Below, in pieces: positions 37,164 to 46,174 of a DNA stretch of 64,000 nucleotides. The notes under the pieces were generated by a model, which did not search any database, was not told where the DNA came from, and was given only the letters and a program-made list of their open reading frames with translations. The first letter of the stretch is position 1, and each line of letters opens with the position of its first letter. Where the stretch lies: positions 14,090 to 78,089 of the forward strand of contig DAOUJD010000043.1 of assembly GCA_034423115.1 (NCBI GenBank), in the 5' to 3' direction. Source of the DNA: Bin87 sp034423115 (GTDB taxonomy: Bacteria > Chloroflexota > Dehalococcoidia > Lucifugimonadales > UBA3495). The translations under genes were made by a program, and so were the position numbers.

Positions 37164-39014
37164 TTACTTGTCCAGCCAAGCGGTGTCGAAGCGGATGTCG
37201 TTGAACAGGGTTACGCGGTGAGCGCGCCCATGACCCTTCAGATAGTTAGCGAACCCGTCGATGATGGTGAAATGGTTGATCAGGATCATTGGGGTCCATT
37301 CTTCCAGGATGGCGGCGCCCTGCAGGGTGAGTTCCTCCTTGCGCGCCGGGTCGGTGGTTCCGATCAACTCGTCGACCAGGGAATCGAATTCCGGATTGGA
37401 TGAGCCACGGTTCCAGTTGCTGCCGCTGCCGGTGGTGTACCAGGACCCCCAATACGCGGGGGTGGACGCCAGCGGGGTGGGAGTGCCGTTGACGGCGAGG
37501 TCGTAGTTGCCCTGGTCGCGGTCCTCCTGCCAAACGGAGGTGTGGACGACGCGGATTTCGCTGTTGATGTTGAGGTTCTGCTTCATGAACGCCTGCATCA
37601 TGGGCGCCATGGGAGAGACCAGGAAGTTGATGTCGCGCACCATGAGGTCCAGCGTTGGGAAACCATCGCCGTTGGGGTAACCGGCATCGGCCAGCAACTG
37701 CTGCGCCGTAGCGATGTCATCCGTGGACGCGGGACAGTTGTAACCGGGCTTCTTGTTGAGGGTTTCCTCACGATACGAGGCTCCGAAGTCCGGGTCGTTG
37801 GGCACGATCCAAGTGCCCACCTCGATTTCGCGAATGGCGGCGACGGCGACCTTGATGGCGCAGCGGTCCTGCACGATGGAGATAGCGCGGCGCACCCTGG
37901 CGTCGGACAAGCCGTCGCTTTCGTGGTTCACGAACATGCCGCCGATGGACGGGATGGGATAGACCACGACGGTGTGGGTGTCCGAGTAGTTCTGGCGAAT
38001 ATCGTCGCGGAGGTCGGCTCCCGCGCCGTAAACGTAGTCAACGCGGCCGGTGATGAGAGCGGCGCCGGTGGCTGGGCCATAAGCCAAATGGCTGTGCTGG
38101 ATGCCGTCGAGATAGGGCAGTTCGGGGTTCCAGTAGTTGGGGTTGCGCGATGCCTTCCAGAATTCGCCGGCTTGGTGATCCTCGAGGATAAAGGGGCCGG
38201 TTCCCGGGTGAACGGTGGTGCCCGGCTTAAGCTTCTTCAGGTCCAGGTTGTTGTCATCCAGAGTTTTCTTCCGTTCGATGACGTTCCAGCCATTGGCGAT
38301 TGCGGCTGGCATGAATCCGCGAGGGGCTTTGAGGACGAATTCCACGGTATAGGGGTCAACAGTGCGGAGTTCGTCGACCGCCAGGAAAACGCTTTGCCGG
38401 GGCGAAATCATGCCCACCGGCGGGAAGATGATGCGATCGAAAGTCGCCTTGACATCCTCTGAGGTGAGCTCAGCGCCGTCGTGGAACAGCACACCCTCCC
38501 GGAGGTGGAAGGTATAGACGAGGCCGTCATCAGACACTTCCCAAGCGTAGGCCAAGTCGGGCATGACTTCCTTGCCACCGTCGAAGGGGCTGTAACGCAG
38601 CAGATTGTCGAAATAGACCCCCTGGGGCTGCGCACATGCGGCGGTGTTGCACTGGTGCATGTCGAAGTGGGGAGAGTCGGAGAGGCCAGCCCATTGCATC
38701 ACGCCGCCCCGCTTGGGGTTGGCCTCGGGAGCCTTGAGCATCAACCGGGGCGTTTCCGCCTGAACCGCGGGTGGAACGGTGGGAACAGCGGTGGCGAACG
38801 GCGTTGCCGTCGGCTCCTCATCGGGCCGTTCTGTGGGCGCGGCCTGGGCAGCCGGGGCCGTAGTAGCCGCGGGCTGCGCCTGAGCCTGGGGCGCGGCGGG
38901 CTGTGCCTGCGGCTGGGGTTGGGCGGGAGCGGTGCCGCCGCACGCGATCACAAAAACGAGCAAAAGCGCAGCGGCCAAAGATACAACGGATTTGACGCTA
39001 AAGATGCCCGACAT
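37164..39014 (-). CDS. ABC transporter substrate-binding lipoprotein (SBP family 5)
   Basis: The 616-residue protein has a lipoprotein signal ending V-I-A-Cys-GG and then a Gln/Ala/Pro/Thr-rich tether of about 65 residues. The family 5 fold follows: 'DNLLRYSPFDGGKEVMPDLAYAWEVSDDGLVYTFHLREGVLFHDG', then 'SDARVRRAISIVQDRCAI' and 'YPNGDGFPTLDLMV'. Family 5 proteins deliver peptides, nickel or other solutes to Dpp/Opp permeases; the ligand is not evident. ATG has GGAGG eight bases upstream, and a consensus promoter lies at 39134-39161. The tether resembles that of selenoprotein 2. Confidence 0.95.
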   Translation of the reverse strand: MSGIFSVKSVVSLAAALLLVFVIACGGTAPAQPQPQAQPAAPQAQAQPAATTAPAAQAAPTERPDEEPTATPFATAVPTVPPAVQAETPRLMLKAPEANPKRGGVMQWAGLSDSPHFDMHQCNTAACAQPQGVYFDNLLRYSPFDGGKEVMPDLAYAWEVSDDGLVYTFHLREGVLFHDGAELTSEDVKATFDRIIFPPVGMISPRQSVFLAVDELRTVDPYTVEFVLKAPRGFMPAAIANGWNVIERKKTLDDNNLDLKKLKPGTTVHPGTGPFILEDHQAGEFWKASRNPNYWNPELPYLDGIQHSHLAYGPATGAALITGRVDYVYGAGADLRDDIRQNYSDTHTVVVYPIPSIGGMFVNHESDGLSDARVRRAISIVQDRCAIKVAVAAIREIEVGTWIVPNDPDFGASYREETLNKKPGYNCPASTDDIATAQQLLADAGYPNGDGFPTLDLMVRDINFLVSPMAPMMQAFMKQNLNINSEIRVVHTSVWQEDRDQGNYDLAVNGTPTPLASTPAYWGSWYTTGSGSNWNRGSSNPEFDSLVDELIGTTDPARKEELTLQGAAILEEWTPMILINHFTIIDGFANYLKGHGRAHRVTLFNDIRFDTAWLDK

Positions 39015-39133
39015 CTGGTACCTCCAATTGTTGTCAAACCAGCAAGAGCAACACGCGACGAATTACGTCACCAAATACAGACACAGATATATTATTACGT
39101 TCTTCGTAACCGATACCCTTGTTATTGGAGGCT

Positions 39134-39161
39134 AATCTACACCAGCACGATGATTTGTCAA
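39134..39161 (-). promoter_or_regulatory. Promoter of the ABC importer operon
   Basis: On the minus strand a perfect TTGACA (39156-39161) is followed after 16 bases by TAGATT (39134-39139). This gives a leader of about 110 bases before the start at 39014. Confidence 0.7.
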
Positions 39162-39341
39162 GTTATCGAGCATCACGTACTGGAATATTGGCGGCAGGTT
39201 CGCATCGGAGCCGGGGTTGCGACTGATGCACAGTTTTTGCTGTCAGACCGGGCGTCCAAGGACCGGCGGTGGGGGTGCTGGCGCAACGTAAATGGGTTCG
39301 GTTGGTGGCACGTCGCAGTTGGTGCGTAAGAGGGCTGTCGG

Positions 39342-39370
39342 TTGACCGATTCCGTACGCCTTGTTAGAAT
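39342..39370 (+). promoter_or_regulatory. Promoter of the coaE operon
   Basis: TTGACC (39342-39347), 17 bases, TAGAAT (39365-39370): a near-consensus housekeeping promoter 28 bases before the coaE ATG at 39399. It overlaps the alternative upstream start of the coaE frame, which rules that start out. Confidence 0.8.
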
Positions 39371-39398
39371 TCCCGACAGTCTTACCGTCTGGGTGGTC

Positions 39399-40016
39399 AT
39401 GCTTACCATTGGATTAACGGGAGGGATAGGCAGCGGCAAAAGCGCAGTCGCGGACCTATTGAAACAACTGGGCGCGTCAGTGATTGACGCGGACCAGTTG
39501 GGGCACGAAGCCTACACCCCGAATTCGGAAGCGTGGCGTCAAGTTGTGGCGGCGTTTGGACAGGAGATACTGACTGCCGAGGGCGAAATCGACCGACGCA
39601 AATTAGGGTCCATCGTATTTGCCGACCCAGCGGAACTGGCCCGACTGAACGGCATCATGCACCCGTTGATGGCGGGCATGGTGGAAAAGAGGAAGGCCGA
39701 ACTCGTAGCCGCCGGTGAATCTGTAGCCGTAGTCGAGGCTGCGGTGCTTTTCGAAGCCGGTTGGGACTCCCTGGTTGACGAAGTGTGGACCACCTATGCC
39801 CCGGTGGACACGGTGGTCGAACGCCTGCACGCGCGCAACGGGCTCAGCGAAGAGGAAGCCAGGAAACGAATCAACTCACAGATGTCTGTCGAGGAGCGCA
39901 ACCGCCGTTCCGACGTCGTGGTCGATAACTCGGCCGATATGGCGGCGCTGGAGCAGGGGGTAAAAAACCTGTGGCAGGCCCGAGTGGAAGGAAAGGTAAA
40001 TCGAAGCAATGGTTGA
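39399..40016 (+). CDS. coaE: Dephospho-CoA kinase
   Basis: The 205-residue protein starts 'MLTIGLTGGIGSGKSAVADLLKQLGASVIDADQLGHE', the P-loop and substrate site of CoaE, and continues with 'HPLMAGMVEKRKAE', 'AAVLFEAGWDSLVDEVWTTYAP' and 'RNGLSEEEARKRINSQMSVEERNRRSDVVVDNS'. It phosphorylates dephospho-CoA, the last step of CoA synthesis. The start is fixed by the promoter and by the ribosome site (GGGTGG). It is first in a four-gene run and overlaps the next gene by 8 nt (ATGGTTGA). Confidence 0.96.
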   Translation: MLTIGLTGGIGSGKSAVADLLKQLGASVIDADQLGHEAYTPNSEAWRQVVAAFGQEILTAEGEIDRRKLGSIVFADPAELARLNGIMHPLMAGMVEKRKAELVAAGESVAVVEAAVLFEAGWDSLVDEVWTTYAPVDTVVERLHARNGLSEEEARKRINSQMSVEERNRRSDVVVDNSADMAALEQGVKNLWQARVEGKVNRSNG

Positions 40017-40920
40017 AGCGAACATCGAACTGCTGGAAGACGAACCCAGTTTCAAGGAATTTGCCATTGAGGAATTCCTGGTTCGGAGCGAACCGTACTA
40101 CCGCGCCATCGGCGACGAGCTGGAGCTGTTTGAGGCTGCCTACGAGCAGCACATTCCGGTCCTGCTGAAGGGCCCGACGGGTTGCGGCAAGACACGTTTC
40201 GTTGAATACATGGCATGGAAGCTGGGCAGGCCCATCACCGCGATACGGAACGAAGCCGCGCAGGACATGCGGGAAGGCGAGGTTCGGGTGCCGCTGGTAA
40301 CCATTGCGTGCCATGAAGACCTTACGGCCAGCGACCTGGTGGGTCGCTATCTGCTGGACGCCAACGGAACGCGCTGGATCGACGGCCCGATGACTCGGGC
40401 GGTCAAAGCCGGCGCGATCCTGTACCTGGACGAAGTGGTGGAGGCTCGCAAGGACACCACCGTGTTGATCCACCCGTTGACCGACCACCGCCGGATCCTG
40501 CCGGTGGAAAAGACGGGCAACATCATCGAGGCGGACGACAGGTTCCTGCTGTGCATCTCCTACAACCCGCACTACCAAAGTGCATTGAAGGACCTGAAGC
40601 ACAGCACGAGGCAGCGGTTCATCTCCATCGAATTCGACTACCCGCCCGTGGATATTGAGGCGGAGATCGTCGCGAAAGAAAGCGGTTGTTCCGATGAGCA
40701 TGCGCATGCTCTGGCGCGTCTGGGCGAGAAGATCCGGAACCTTCGGGAGCACGGACTTGCGGAAGGCGCCAGCACCCGCTTGCTGATTTACGCCGGGCGC
40801 CTGATGCAACAGGGGATTCCGGCCCGCCGGGCGTGCCAGGTTGCCATAGTCTGGACGTTGACCGACGAGCAGGAATTGCAACGCAGCATTGAAGAGGTGG
40901 TTTACTCCATCTTCGAGTAG
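40009..40920 (+). CDS. MoxR-type AAA+ ATPase of the CbbQ/NirQ/NorQ group
   Basis: The 303-residue ATPase has Walker A 'GPTGCGKTRFVEYMAWKLGRP', Walker B 'AILYLDEVVEARKDT', and a C-terminal CbbQ_C-like domain with 'STRLLIYAGRLMQQGIPARRACQVAIV'. In the known pairs such ATPases work with a VWA partner (CbbO, NorD) to remodel or activate a metalloenzyme such as Rubisco or NO reductase. The partner here is the VWA gene two genes downstream. No obvious client enzyme lies in the window. It overlaps coaE by 8 nt. Confidence 0.92.
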   Translation: MVEANIELLEDEPSFKEFAIEEFLVRSEPYYRAIGDELELFEAAYEQHIPVLLKGPTGCGKTRFVEYMAWKLGRPITAIRNEAAQDMREGEVRVPLVTIACHEDLTASDLVGRYLLDANGTRWIDGPMTRAVKAGAILYLDEVVEARKDTTVLIHPLTDHRRILPVEKTGNIIEADDRFLLCISYNPHYQSALKDLKHSTRQRFISIEFDYPPVDIEAEIVAKESGCSDEHAHALARLGEKIRNLREHGLAEGASTRLLIYAGRLMQQGIPARRACQVAIVWTLTDEQELQRSIEEVVYSIFE

Positions 40921-40934
40921 CCACTGGAGGCTGC

Positions 40935-41531
40935 ATGGGTGAAGCCACCCTCGACCTGATACGCGACGCGCTTGAGCGACGCGAAGCTGTTACTGCCGCC
41001 CCGGAAGGATTAATGCCGGCGGCAGTAATGCTATTGCTTTACCGCAAGGAAGGCGACTACTGCGTGCTGCTGAACAAGCGGTCGATGATGGTGGAGTACC
41101 ACAAGGGCGAGATGTCGTTTCCCGGAGGCGCCAAGGACCCGGAGGACACGGACTTCGAGGCCACGGCGCGGCGGGAAACGCACGAAGAGATGGGGATCAC
41201 TCCCGATGACATAACGATACTGGGTAGGTTGGATGACAACGTCACCCGGTCGAACTTCCTGGTGAAGGTGTTCGTAGGGACGATTCCATACCCATACGAT
41301 TTCAAACCGAGCTCGATTGAGATCGCTGAAGTCGTAGAGATTCCGTTGAACATTCTGCGAGATCCGGCCAGTTGGCGATGGGATTCCCGCATAGAAGACG
41401 GCGAGCGAGTGGCGGTGCGCTCGTACGGTTACGAAGAGCACCTGGTGTACGGCGCCACCGCCAAAATCCTTGACCAGTTCCTCGGAGTTGTTGAGGACGG
41501 GTTGAATGAGGAGGGCATTAGCCTTGACTAA
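40935..41531 (+). CDS. Nudix hydrolase, CoA pyrophosphatase (NudL)-like
   Basis: The 198-residue protein has a Nudix box 'GGAKDPEDTDFEATARRETHEEMGI' with the two-residue-longer spacing between the Gly and the Arg-Glu pair typical of CoA-type Nudix enzymes. 'LLNKRSMMVEYHKGEMSFPGG' matches the NudL block 'R...l..H.GqvsFPGG'. Such enzymes cleave CoA to phosphopantetheine and 3',5'-ADP. It sits in the same transcript as coaE, which makes CoA, so the operon may tune CoA turnover (inference). The VWA gene begins inside its 3' end. Confidence 0.88.
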   Translation: MGEATLDLIRDALERREAVTAAPEGLMPAAVMLLLYRKEGDYCVLLNKRSMMVEYHKGEMSFPGGAKDPEDTDFEATARRETHEEMGITPDDITILGRLDDNVTRSNFLVKVFVGTIPYPYDFKPSSIEIAEVVEIPLNILRDPASWRWDSRIEDGERVAVRSYGYEEHLVYGATAKILDQFLGVVEDGLNEEGISLD

Positions 41532-44500
41532 TACCGCAACTGGCGAGCTCCTGACTGAACTGGCCAAACTACCACCGGCAGTAACCGAAGCGTACGAAGC
41601 CGTCGCAGATGCGATGGGAGAGTCCTTCAGCGACGAGGAACTGGCGTTGTGGGCCAAGGAAGGCGTCGCCATCGGCACGCAAACCGTGCGGTCCTGGGAA
41701 TCCGCCGTTGAATACTACAAGGTGAGTCCCGAGGTGGCCCGTTCGCTGGCGTTCGCCTCGTTCATGCAATGGGCGCGCTGTGGCACATACCTGTCCCAAG
41801 ATTCGCCGACGCTGGCGGTTGCGTTCTTCAAGGCAAGCCCGACCATCGTTACCAACCTGCGGCCGCAGTACATACCGCGATGGGCGGGCCTAGGCCGCTC
41901 TCTCTACAAGGGGACGTGGAAGTCCAGCACGCTGGCGGCGCGGTTCTTCGAGGTGAGTCCCGATCTGGTGCGGAACCTGCCGTTCTGGGACGTAGAGGTG
42001 TTCGCGTCTCTGATCGAAGCGTTGTCTTACAAGTCGTATGACGTGGCGGCGGAGTGCCTAGTGCTGGGCCGCGACGTGCTGCCAGGTATGGGTCGCGAGC
42101 GGGAAGCTTTCCTGTCGATGTCGCGGGCGTTGACGGACACCAGTTGGCGGGAAGTCAAGGCGTGCTTGGAGATGGCGCCGCGGGCGTTGCAGCACGTGGA
42201 GGAAGGCCAGACCGGACGATTCCTGAGGTTGGGAGAAAGGCTGGCGAAGATGGGGCTGCGAGACACGTCCCGGTTCCTTTATGACGGAGCGCAAGCGCTG
42301 TCGCACGTGTCCGCAGGATCTCAGGGGCACATCCTGGATTTGTGCGAGGGGTTGTTGGCGACGTCGCCCGACGCGGTGCCGCCGTTCCTGAAGAGCCTGG
42401 ACCCAGTGCTGAACCGTATAACGCTGCCGCAGTTGGACCAGTGGTACCAGCAAGGCGTTGACCTGCTCAACGAAAACCCCGAGAGCGGAATCGCGTTCTT
42501 CAAGATAGAATCCAACACGTCGGAATCGATGCTGGAGACGCTGTCGTCTAGCCTGGACCTGGAACGCGTCAAGGGCATCATGCGGCTCTACACCCGGGCG
42601 CTTTCGGGCACCAACATCGAGGTGATGAGCACCGAGGAACTGGTGCGTCGCCAAATCGGATGGGTGGACCAGGACACGGCATCTACGGATGGCACCAAGG
42701 TTTACCTACCGCCGATGATCGACAACTACAACGACAAGGCACAGAACTTTGCTTGGTTCAAGGTGGTGGCGACGCACCAAGTGTCGCACCTTGAGTTCGG
42801 CAGCTTTGAGTTCAATTTCGAACGGCAGGCCAACATATTCGAGGACCGCCGTATCCGAATGGAAGAGGCAGCGAAGGCGCGGATGGAGGCCATTCGCACC
42901 GCTGCCGCTGAGCACTTCCAGCTGCAAGACGCCAGCGTGATATCCGGGCCCGAAATGGAGGAAGGTCCGGGCGGCACGATGCGGGTTTACACCGACATCG
43001 GCAGGTTCTTGGCGCTGTTCGAGGACCGCCGGATGGCGTTCGACCTGTTCAGCGTACTTGAGGACTGCCGGTTGGACTATCTGATCAAGACGGACTATCC
43101 GGGAATCCGCAGGCCGGCGTTGGATGTGCAGGGGGACGCACTGGCGCAGCGGCCACGGGTGGAAGAGCTGCCGCTGCAAGAGGCGCTGATCGAGTTGCTG
43201 GTTCACATGAGCCTCGACCGCTTTGAAGGGCTGCCGGTGCCGCAGGAGTACCGCGACGAGGCCATCATGCTGGCTCGGATCATGCACCGGCTGAGGACGA
43301 TACGCGCGTCGATTGAGGACACGGCGGAAGCATCCCTGCGAGCCTACGAGATCATCTCCAGGCTGAAGAACGAACAGCAGCCTGAGGACGAGTACCAGCC
43401 CGAGGACCTGGATGATCCGGGCGAGTTCTCCGAGGAGGAATACGAGGCGCTCCTGGACAAACTGCAGGCCCAAATGGACGAGCAGCAGGGCGAACAGGGT
43501 GAGGGAGACCCCTACGAATCTCCGGAACCCGTCGAATACCGGGGCGATTTCAAACCGGAGATGGTGCAACTGCTGACTAAATTGCAGATGGACCAAAGCC
43601 AGATGGGCGACGCCGAACCCATGACCCAGGAGGAACTGGAGCAGTTGCTCCAGGACAGCGCCGAGCTGGAACTGGATGCGCAGGAAGGGGACATCGACCA
43701 GAGCATGGCGATGTTCGCCCAGAACATCATGAAGGAGGCTGGCGTCCCGCCGCCGTCCAATGATCCTGGGCGCGGGTACGGGCCGATCCTGCACGATGAC
43801 GACGCGGGCGGCGAACTGGAAGCGCTGGAACCCAAGACGTTCGTTTACGACGAATGGGACTTCAGGGCGAACGACTACAAACCGCGCTGGTGCATCGTCA
43901 AGGAGAAAATCCTGGACGAAGGCGACGTCAACTTCTACAACGACTCGTTGCGGAACTACTCATCGTTGCTGGCACATATCAAGCGGCAGTTCGAGTTGAT
44001 CATGCCGGAGACGTGGCGCAAGACGTACCGGTTGATCGACGGCGAGGACATCGACCTGAACTCAGCGCTGGAGGCGTGGGCCGACCTACGGATGAACGTG
44101 CCGCCGGACGAGAAGATCTACTGGCGACGCAACCGCGTGGAGCGCGACGTGGCCGTGGTCTTCCTGCTGGACATGTCGGCGTCAACGGCCGAAGCCATCG
44201 ACGAAGGTCGGCACTCAGTGGACGACCGGGACGCTCCGGACGATCCGGTGGAATACATGGTGTGGCTGCGGCGACGGCGGGAAGGCTTGGTGCGGCGCCA
44301 CTACAAGCGCATCATCGACCTGGAAAGAGAAAGCTGCGCGCTGCTAATAAACGCCCTTGAGTCCATCGGGGACACCTATGGAATCTACGGGTTCTCCGGC
44401 TACGGGCGCGAGAACGTTGAGTTCTACGTCATCAAGGATATTGAGGAGCAGTTCAACGACAAGATCAAAAGGCGCATCGATAAGGTCACCCCGCTGCACG

Positions 44501-44838
44501 CCACGCGGATGGGATCGGCGATCCGACACGCCATCACCAAGCTGGAGAACCAGGATGCGGCGACCAAGATCATGTTCCTGATCAGCGACGGCCGGCCCCA
44601 GGACCGGGGATACAGTCGTGAGGGCGTTGAGAAGGAGTACGCGGTCCACGACACCCATCAGGCCCTTGTGGAAGCCAAGCGGAAGGAGATCACGCCGTTC
44701 TGCCTGACGGTGGACAAGGCGGGGCACGACTATCTCAAGACAATGTGCGGGGACCTCAACTACGAGGTGCTGGATGACATCTGGGCGTTGCCGGAACGGC
44801 TGCCGATGCTCTACCGGACGCTGACGATGAGTCGGTAA
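41524..44838 (+). CDS. Large VWA-domain protein, NorD/CbbO-like partner of the AAA ATPase
   Basis: The protein of about 1104 residues has three parts. Residues ~1-350 are helical and rich in repeated 'SPEVARSLAFASFMQWA' / 'SPTIVTNLRPQYIPRW' / 'SPDLVRNLPFWDVEVF' units of about 35-50 residues. The middle is a NorD-like core followed by a very acidic, Gln-rich stretch. The C-terminal VWA domain has the metal site Asp-Met-Ser-Ala-Ser near residue 883, then 'YGIYGFSGYGRENVEF' and 'MFLISDGRPQDRGY'. The start is TTG 41524: AGGAGG ends nine bases before it, and the overlap with the Nudix stop (TTGACTAA) matches the 8-nt overlaps seen elsewhere. An ATG at 41506 lies just upstream of that ribosome site. 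Confidence 0.9.
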   Translation: MTNTATGELLTELAKLPPAVTEAYEAVADAMGESFSDEELALWAKEGVAIGTQTVRSWESAVEYYKVSPEVARSLAFASFMQWARCGTYLSQDSPTLAVAFFKASPTIVTNLRPQYIPRWAGLGRSLYKGTWKSSTLAARFFEVSPDLVRNLPFWDVEVFASLIEALSYKSYDVAAECLVLGRDVLPGMGREREAFLSMSRALTDTSWREVKACLEMAPRALQHVEEGQTGRFLRLGERLAKMGLRDTSRFLYDGAQALSHVSAGSQGHILDLCEGLLATSPDAVPPFLKSLDPVLNRITLPQLDQWYQQGVDLLNENPESGIAFFKIESNTSESMLETLSSSLDLERVKGIMRLYTRALSGTNIEVMSTEELVRRQIGWVDQDTASTDGTKVYLPPMIDNYNDKAQNFAWFKVVATHQVSHLEFGSFEFNFERQANIFEDRRIRMEEAAKARMEAIRTAAAEHFQLQDASVISGPEMEEGPGGTMRVYTDIGRFLALFEDRRMAFDLFSVLEDCRLDYLIKTDYPGIRRPALDVQGDALAQRPRVEELPLQEALIELLVHMSLDRFEGLPVPQEYRDEAIMLARIMHRLRTIRASIEDTAEASLRAYEIISRLKNEQQPEDEYQPEDLDDPGEFSEEEYEALLDKLQAQMDEQQGEQGEGDPYESPEPVEYRGDFKPEMVQLLTKLQMDQSQMGDAEPMTQEELEQLLQDSAELELDAQEGDIDQSMAMFAQNIMKEAGVPPPSNDPGRGYGPILHDDDAGGELEALEPKTFVYDEWDFRANDYKPRWCIVKEKILDEGDVNFYNDSLRNYSSLLAHIKRQFELIMPETWRKTYRLIDGEDIDLNSALEAWADLRMNVPPDEKIYWRRNRVERDVAVVFLLDMSASTAEAIDEGRHSVDDRDAPDDPVEYMVWLRRRREGLVRRHYKRIIDLERESCALLINALESIGDTYGIYGFSGYGRENVEFYVIKDIEEQFNDKIKRRIDKVTPLHATRMGSAIRHAITKLENQDAATKIMFLISDGRPQDRGYSREGVEKEYAVHDTHQALVEAKRKEITPFCLTVDKAGHDYLKTMCGDLNYEVLDDIWALPERLPMLYRTLTMSR

Positions 44839-44861
44839 CGGGCGAACAACGTAGTAAAGTT

Positions 44862-44888
44862 GAGGGCGGGTCCATTGGGCCCGCCCTC
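44862..44888. terminator. Bidirectional terminator between VWA gene and cinA
   Basis: GAGGGCGGGTCC (44862-44873) pairs with GGGCCCGCCCTC (44877-44888) with one G-T pair and a three-base loop, followed by GTTGTCTT. It separates two convergent genes. Confidence 0.75.
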
Positions 44889-44916
44889 GTTGTCTTCGGG
44901 TGATAGCCGCAGCGAA

Positions 44917-46152
44917 CTAGGGAGACACAGTGGTGATCAACTTGCGCAATTCGGTGAGGGCGGTGTTGCAGGAACGTCGCTTGATCACGAGGCGGCGCGG
45001 CGGCGTACGCAACGGGAATTCGTGGACATCTTCGCCATGAGAGATGGCGATGTGGATGGTGCCCGGGCGGTGTCCCTCGAACTCGCGGGGACCGAGTACG
45101 CCGGTTACGCCGAGGCCGAAATCGGATCCGGCTGAGGTCTGAGCCGCGAGGGCCATTGCGTTGGCGGTGGGCTGGCTGACGACACCGTTGGCGACCAGGA
45201 CCGCGGATGGCACTCCGGCGGCGACGATGGCGTCGGCGGTATATGCAACGGCGCCGCCTCGATACCACTGATCACTGTCGGTGGCCTCGGTGATGGTGTT
45301 AGCCAGGAACCCGCCGCTGACGGACTCCATGGTGGCTAGGGTCATGCCCCGGGCAGTGAGGGCCGCGCCAACGGACAGTTCGGGCGTTTCGTCGTCGTAT
45401 CCCCAGATATAGGGCGCCAACCGTTCGTGGATGGCGTTTTCGACGGGGGCGATCATTTCGCGGGCGGTGTCCTCATCGTTGGCGCGGGCGATAATGCGCA
45501 GGTGGATGCCGTCGGCTTTGGAGTAGATGCCGAGGTAGGGATTCTCCAGGCCGAAGTATTCCGAGATGATTTCATCGACGGATGCTTCGCCGAGGCCCAA
45601 GGTCTTGATATTGCGGGTGATGGTCACCTCGGAATCGATCATGTCCCTGAGCTTGGCGTCGATTTCATCCTGCCACATGGCGCGGTTTTCGCCAGGAGGG
45701 CCGGGCATGATGATGATGTGCTTGCCGTCCTTTTCCGCCCACCAGCCGGGGGCGGTGCCGTTACGGTTGGTGACGAACTGAGCGGATGGGATGAGGTGGG
45801 CCTGCTTGACGTTGTGGGCCGGCATGTCCTGGCCGCGGTTGCGGAACCACTGGCGGAGGTTTTCGATTTCCTCCTGCTGAACCGTGGGTGTCTCTTCGAG
45901 GGCAGCGGCGACAGCTTCTCGGGTGAGATCGTCCTGGGTGGGTCCCAGGCCGCCGGTGGTGAATATGATGTCCGACCGTTTCATGCCCTGGCGGAACGCC
46001 TCGGTAAGCTTGGGAAGGTCGTCTCCGATGATGCTGACCCACTGCAGCTGGATGCCGAGGGGTGGAAGGCGGCCAGCAATCCAGCTGGCGTTGGTGTCGG
46101 TGAGTTCGCCCATCAAGAGCTCGGTGCCGATGGATATGATCTCTGCGTTCAC
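44917..46152 (-). CDS. cinA: CinA family protein (COG1058 domain plus degenerate NMN-deamidase domain)
   Basis: The 411-residue protein begins 'MNAEIISIGTELLMGELTDTNASWIAGRL' and has 'DIIFTTGGLGPTQDDLTREAVA' and 'IIIMPGPPGENRAMW', the CinA N-terminal pyrophosphatase-like domain. The C-terminal domain is of the PncC type that deamidates NMN. There the motif E-S-C-T-G-G reads E-S-V-S-G-G, which keeps the Ser, but the block 'G-G-x-V-A-Y-x-N-x-x-K' reads G-G-A-V-A-Y-T-A-D-A-I, so the Lys expected in the active site is Ile. The deamidase half may be inactive. It is convergent with the VWA gene. Confidence 0.93.
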   Translation of the reverse strand: MNAEIISIGTELLMGELTDTNASWIAGRLPPLGIQLQWVSIIGDDLPKLTEAFRQGMKRSDIIFTTGGLGPTQDDLTREAVAAALEETPTVQQEEIENLRQWFRNRGQDMPAHNVKQAHLIPSAQFVTNRNGTAPGWWAEKDGKHIIIMPGPPGENRAMWQDEIDAKLRDMIDSEVTITRNIKTLGLGEASVDEIISEYFGLENPYLGIYSKADGIHLRIIARANDEDTAREMIAPVENAIHERLAPYIWGYDDETPELSVGAALTARGMTLATMESVSGGFLANTITEATDSDQWYRGGAVAYTADAIVAAGVPSAVLVANGVVSQPTANAMALAAQTSAGSDFGLGVTGVLGPREFEGHRPGTIHIAISHGEDVHEFPLRTPPRRLVIKRRSCNTALTELRKLITTVSP

Positions 46153-46174
46153 AACAGCCTCCTTGTTTGGCGAC

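Larger units (their letters stand above)
39015..39398. other. Divergent promoter region between the ABC importer and coaE
   Basis: About 380 bases without a gene. It holds the minus-strand promoter of the substrate-binding protein gene (39134-39161) and the plus-strand promoter of coaE (39342-39370). The part at 39060-39130 is clearly AT-rich compared with the rest of the window. No palindrome or recognisable operator was found. Confidence 0.6.
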
